From Holophagales bacterium UBA5704 (GTDB lineage Bacteria > Acidobacteriota > Thermoanaerobaculia > Multivoradales > UBA5704), in assembly GCA_002420005.1 (NCBI GenBank), contig DIHE01000146.1, forward strand, positions 11,966 to 20,032: DNA of 8,067 nt, read 5' to 3'. Made by a program: the position numbers and the translations under genes. The notes beneath the pieces were generated by a model. The model did not search any database. It saw only the letters and a program-made list of their open reading frames with translations, and was not told where the DNA came from. This document shows, one piece after another, positions 5,384 through 8,067 of the stretch. Position 1 is the first letter of the stretch. Every line of letters starts with the position of its first letter.

Positions 5384-7450
5384 ATGGCGAAACGTACGGC
5401 CTCTCTGTTCGATCCCGCGATCCTCGGCCCGGCGACCGTGGAGGCGCTGCGCAAGCTCGACCCGCGGCGCATGGCGCGCAATCCCGTGATGTTCGTGGTC
5501 TGGGTGGGGAGCCTGTTCGCCACCGGCCTGTCCGTCCAGGCGCTCACCGGCCACGGCGAGGCCCCCACCGGGTTCATCCTGGCGGTGACCCTGTGGCTCT
5601 GGTTCACCGTCCTGTTCGCCAACTTCGCCGAGGCGATGGCCGAAGGGCGCGGCAAGGCGCAGGCCGCGGCGCTGCGCCAGACCCGGCGCACCACGATCGC
5701 CAAGAAGCTCGCGGAGCCCCGGCGCGACGCGGCGCAGGTGCCGACCCCTTCGAGCGCGCTGCGGCGCGGCGACGTGGTGCTGGTGGAGGCCGGGGACGTC
5801 ATCCCCGGCGACGGCGAGGTGGTCGAGGGCGCGGCCTCGGTCAACGAGGCGGCGGTCACCGGGGAGAGCGCGCCGGTGATCCGCGAGAGCGGCGGCGACC
5901 GCAGCTCGGTCACCGGCGGCACCCAGGTGCTGTCGGACTGGCTCGTCGTCCGCATCACGGCGAATCCGGGCGAGACGTTCCTCGACCGCATGATCTCGCT
6001 GGTCGAAGGCGCGAAGCGCCAGAAGACGCCGAACGAGATCGCCCTGTCGATCCTGCTCGCGGCGCTCACCCTGGTCTTCCTGCTCGCCACCGCGACCCTC
6101 CTCCCGTTCTCGCTCTACAGCGTGCACGCGGCCGGCCAGGGGACGCCGATCTCCGTGACCGTGCTCGTGGCCCTCCTGGTGTGCCTGATCCCGACGACCA
6201 TCGGGGGCCTGCTGTCGGCGATCGGCATCGCCGGGATGGACCGGATGATCCAGGCGAACATCATCGCCACCTCCGGGCGCGCGGTCGAGGCGGCCGGCGA
6301 CGTGGACGTCCTCCTGCTCGACAAGACCGGCACGATCACCCTGGGCAACCGGCAGGCCACGGAATTCCTCCCCGCCGCCGGGGTCGATGAAGCCCACCTC
6401 GCCGATGCAGCGCAGCTCTCCTCGCTCGCCGACGAGACCCCCGAAGGGCGAAGCATCGTGGTGCTCGCCAAGGAGCGGTATCGGATCCGCGAGCGCGACC
6501 TCCACGCCCTCGGCGCGCAGTTCGTGCCGTTCACCGCGCAGACCCGGATGAGCGGGGTCGACCTGAACGGCCGACGGATCCGCAAAGGCGCGGCCGACGC
6601 CGTCGAGGCGTTCGTCCGCTCGCTCGGCGGCGACTTTCCCGCCGAGGTGCGCAGCCAGGTGGACACCATCGCCCGCGCCGGCGGCACCCCGCTCGTGGTG
6701 GCCGAGGACCGGCGGGTGCTCGGCGTGATCCATCTCAAGGACATCGTCAAGGGCGGCATCCGCGAGCGCTTCGCCGAGCTGCGGTCGATGGGGATCAAGA
6801 CGGTGATGATCACCGGCGACAATCCGCTCACCGCGGCGGCGATCGCGGCGGAGGCGGGGGTGGACGACTTTCTCGCCCAGGCGACGCCGGAGGCCAAGCT
6901 CAAGCTGATCCGCGAATACCAGGCCGGCGGCCGGCTGGTGGCGATGACCGGCGACGGCACCAACGACGCCCCGGCCCTCGCCCAGGCGGACGTGGCGGTG
7001 GCCATGGGCTCCGGCACCCAGGCCGCCAAGGAGGCGGCCAACCTGATCGATCTCGACTCCAATCCGACCAAGCTGATCGAAACCGTCGAGATCGGCAAAC
7101 AGCTTCTGATCACCCGCGGCACCTTGACCACGTTTTCCATCGCCAACGACGTGGCCAAGTACTTCGCCATCCTCCCGGCGGCCTTCGCCACCACCTACCC
7201 CGTGCTCGGCCGGCTCGACGTGATGCATCTTGCGAGCCCGGAGAGCGCCATTCTCTCCGCGGTCATCTTCAACGCCCTGGTGATCATCGCGCTGATCCCC
7301 CTGGCCCTGCGGGGCGTCAAGCTGCGCCGCCACTCGGCGTCGCGGCTGCTGCGCGACAACCTGTTGATCTATGGGTTGGGGGGTGTGGTGGTTCCTTTTC
7401 TGGGGATCAAGGGGATCGATCTTCTTCTCGTGGCTCTGGGGGTGGTGTGA
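5384..7450 (+). CDS. kdpB: KdpB, P-type ATPase subunit of the Kdp potassium pump
   Basis: This 688-aa catalytic subunit hydrolyses ATP to drive potassium uptake at the inner membrane. Motifs in order are the actuator TGES (159-162), the membrane CLIPTTIGG (267-275), the phosphorylation loop DKTGT (Asp313, E. coli Asp307), the nucleotide-binding KGAADA (401-406), ITGDNPLTA (476-484) and the hinge TGDGTNDAP (522-530). The fifth membrane helix FSIANDVAKYF contains Asp589 and Lys592, equivalent to E. coli Asp583 and Lys586 that couple the two subunits. Ser162 of TGES has the same number as the E. coli serine whose phosphorylation shuts the pump at high potassium. The size matches E. coli (682 aa). 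GAGGAG at 5373-5378, overlapping the kdpA stop, places the start at 5384. In the last roughly 85 bases codon use turns T- and G-rich, unlike the rest of the gene, but the reading frame is intact. Confidence 0.98.
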   Translation: MAKRTASLFDPAILGPATVEALRKLDPRRMARNPVMFVVWVGSLFATGLSVQALTGHGEAPTGFILAVTLWLWFTVLFANFAEAMAEGRGKAQAAALRQTRRTTIAKKLAEPRRDAAQVPTPSSALRRGDVVLVEAGDVIPGDGEVVEGAASVNEAAVTGESAPVIRESGGDRSSVTGGTQVLSDWLVVRITANPGETFLDRMISLVEGAKRQKTPNEIALSILLAALTLVFLLATATLLPFSLYSVHAAGQGTPISVTVLVALLVCLIPTTIGGLLSAIGIAGMDRMIQANIIATSGRAVEAAGDVDVLLLDKTGTITLGNRQATEFLPAAGVDEAHLADAAQLSSLADETPEGRSIVVLAKERYRIRERDLHALGAQFVPFTAQTRMSGVDLNGRRIRKGAADAVEAFVRSLGGDFPAEVRSQVDTIARAGGTPLVVAEDRRVLGVIHLKDIVKGGIRERFAELRSMGIKTVMITGDNPLTAAAIAAEAGVDDFLAQATPEAKLKLIREYQAGGRLVAMTGDGTNDAPALAQADVAVAMGSGTQAAKEAANLIDLDSNPTKLIETVEIGKQLLITRGTLTTFSIANDVAKYFAILPAAFATTYPVLGRLDVMHLASPESAILSAVIFNALVIIALIPLALRGVKLRRHSASRLLRDNLLIYGLGGVVVPFLGIKGIDLLLVALGVV

Positions 7451-7452
7451 GG

Positions 7453-7488
7453 AAGGACTTCAAGGACGGCAAGGACTTCAAGGACACA
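7453..7488 (+). repeat. Four tandem copies of a 9-bp AAGGACNNC unit, containing the kdpC ribosome binding site
   Basis: Four head-to-tail units occupy 7453-7461 (AAGGACTTC), 7462-7470 (AAGGACGGC), 7471-7479 (AAGGACTTC) and 7480-7488 (AAGGACACA). Units 1 and 3 are identical and the first six bases are kept in all four. Each unit contains AAGGA, which can pair with the 16S rRNA anti-Shine-Dalgarno; the last one ends seven bases before the preferred kdpC ATG. The array fills the short gap between the kdpB stop (7448-7450) and kdpC. If translated from the GTG at 7447 it would read as a KDFKDGKDFKD-type run. Confidence 0.85.
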
Positions 7489-7491
7489 AGG

Positions 7492-8046
7492 ATGCGACAG
7501 CTTCTGACGTCTCTGCGGGTGTTTCTTGTGATGACGGTGGTCACGGGTTTGCTTTATCCTCTGGTGGTGACCGGCCTTGCGCAGGGGGCGTTTCCTCGCC
7601 TGGCGAACGGCGGCTCGGCGTTGATCGGGCAACCGTTCGCGGGACCGGCCTTCTTCTGGAGCCGGCCTTCGGCCACCGGCCCGTTCCCTTACAACGCCGC
7701 CGCGTCGGCGGGCTCCAACCTGGGACCGACCCACCCGCTGCTCCTGGACCGCGTCCGGGCCGACGTGGCGCGCATCCGGGCGGCGCATCCCGGCCCCCAT
7801 CAAGAAAACCGGCCGGTGCCGGTCGATCTGGTCACCAGCTCGGCGAGCGGGCTCGATCCGCACATCAGCCCGGCCGCGGCCTTCTACCAGGTCGAGCGGG
7901 TCGCCGCCGCCCGCCATCTCGATCCCGCGGCCGTGCGGCGGCTCGTCGAGGCGCACGTCGAGGGACGCACCTTCGGCCTGCTCGGCGAGCCCCGGGTGAA
8001 CGTGCTGCAGCTCAATCAGGCACTGGTGGCTCGTCATGGTGGATGA
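7492..8046 (+). CDS. kdpC: KdpC, accessory subunit of the Kdp potassium pump
   Basis: This 184-aa protein has one N-terminal membrane helix (about 8-28, after LLTSLRV) and a large periplasmic domain. KdpC is required for assembly and activity of KdpFABC. Family motifs are LLYPLVVTGLAQ (20-31), FFWSRPSA (54-61), AGSNLGPTHP (73-82), DLVTSSASGLDPHISPAAA (112-130) and GEPRVNVLQLNQAL (165-178). The length fits E. coli KdpC (190 aa). I prefer the ATG at 7492 because AAGGA at 7480-7484 is well spaced and the protein then begins as homologues do. A GTG at 7447, overlapping the kdpB stop as GTGA, would add 15 mostly charged residues encoded by the 9-bp repeat array. The gene's 3' end overlaps the next gene by 11 bases. 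Confidence 0.95.
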   Translation: MRQLLTSLRVFLVMTVVTGLLYPLVVTGLAQGAFPRLANGGSALIGQPFAGPAFFWSRPSATGPFPYNAAASAGSNLGPTHPLLLDRVRADVARIRAAHPGPHQENRPVPVDLVTSSASGLDPHISPAAAFYQVERVAAARHLDPAAVRRLVEAHVEGRTFGLLGEPRVNVLQLNQALVARHGG

Positions 8047-8067
8047 CCGGCCCGATCCCGACGCCCT
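8036..8067 (+). CDS. Start of a gene with a KdpD-type N-terminus (partial, runs off the window)
   Basis: Only ten complete codons are visible: MVDDRPDPDA followed by the first two bases of a CT-starting codon (probably Leu). The RPDPDALL-type opening is the characteristic N-terminus of KdpD (E. coli begins near RPDPDRLLEQ), upstream of its P-loop-containing sensor domain. The gene overlaps kdpC by 11 bases, the coupling expected for an operon member. Since the kinase at 322-1422 lacks this domain, the gene could encode a stand-alone KdpD N-terminal (with or without USP) protein, as reported in some cyanobacteria and Deinococcus, or a second, full-length KdpD. The window ends too soon to tell. 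The alternative ATG at 8043 reads MTGPIPTP and resembles nothing. Confidence 0.6.
   Translation, partial: MVDDRPDPDA

Noticed and set aside
3587..7333. A 1248-codon open frame on the minus strand opposite kdpA and kdpB
   Set aside because: It is a shadow of GC-rich codon structure. The translation is rich in His, Arg, Gln and Gly without domains, and it lies antisense to firmly identified kdpA and kdpB.
7447..7491. GTG 7447 as the kdpC start
   Set aside because: It is possible because of the GTGA overlap, but it would add a charged repeat-encoded run before the membrane helix. ATG 7492 has a better-spaced AAGGA and fits homologues.
8043..8067. ATG 8043 (ATGA overlap with the kdpC stop) as the start of the last gene
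   Set aside because: Its frame reads MTGPIPTP and matches nothing, whereas ATG 8036 gives a KdpD-like opening.
1..8067. CRISPR array, tRNA or rRNA genes, transposase or integrase genes
   Set aside because: No spaced repeats, cloverleaf-like sequences or recognisable mobile-element proteins were seen on either strand.

Overview
This window carries a high-affinity potassium uptake (Kdp) locus from a high-GC Gram-negative-type bacterium. Hand counts of individual 60-base lines give roughly 65-77% GC in the kdp genes. The compact coupled genes, the separate short DUF4118 histidine kinase and the AAGGAC-type intergenic repeat are compatible with Acidobacteriota or a similar deep high-GC lineage, but this placement is only a guess: the window holds no rRNA or other marker gene.

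Layout from left to right. Bases 1-321 are a purine-rich leader without a credible gene. At 322-1422 lies a short membrane histidine kinase that matches only the C-terminal half of KdpD. It overlaps by ATGA with kdpE (1419-2114), an OmpR-type response regulator. A 33-codon reading frame (2111-2212) overlaps the kdpE stop and runs into the tail of the next gene; it may be a gene remnant. On the opposite strand, 2181-3251 encodes a complete RhuM-family protein, visibly lower in GC and unrelated to potassium transport. The 169-base gap at 3252-3420 contains a good match to the E. coli KdpE operator. The structural operon follows on the + strand: a 39-aa one-helix microprotein (3421-3540), kdpF (3537-3626), kdpA (3626-5374), kdpB (5384-7450) and kdpC (7492-8046). 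Bases 8036-8067 begin a gene whose first residues match the N-terminus of KdpD.

How it works together. KdpFABC is a hybrid of a channel-like subunit (KdpA) and a P-type ATPase (KdpB), made when potassium is scarce and controlled by the KdpD/KdpE pair. All selectivity-filter loops of KdpA and all catalytic motifs of KdpB are intact, so the pump looks functional. The regulatory genes are unusual. The transmembrane-kinase half of KdpD sits at the front with kdpE, while a KdpD N-terminal-type sequence starts after kdpC. The locus therefore looks like a permuted, split version of the E. coli kdpFABC-kdpD-kdpE order, with rhuM lodged between the regulator and pump genes.

Points most worth a second look are the split KdpD arrangement, the 39-aa microprotein, the four-copy 9-bp AAGGACNNC tandem repeat that supplies the ribosome binding site of kdpC, the foreign-looking rhuM, and the KdpE-box match.
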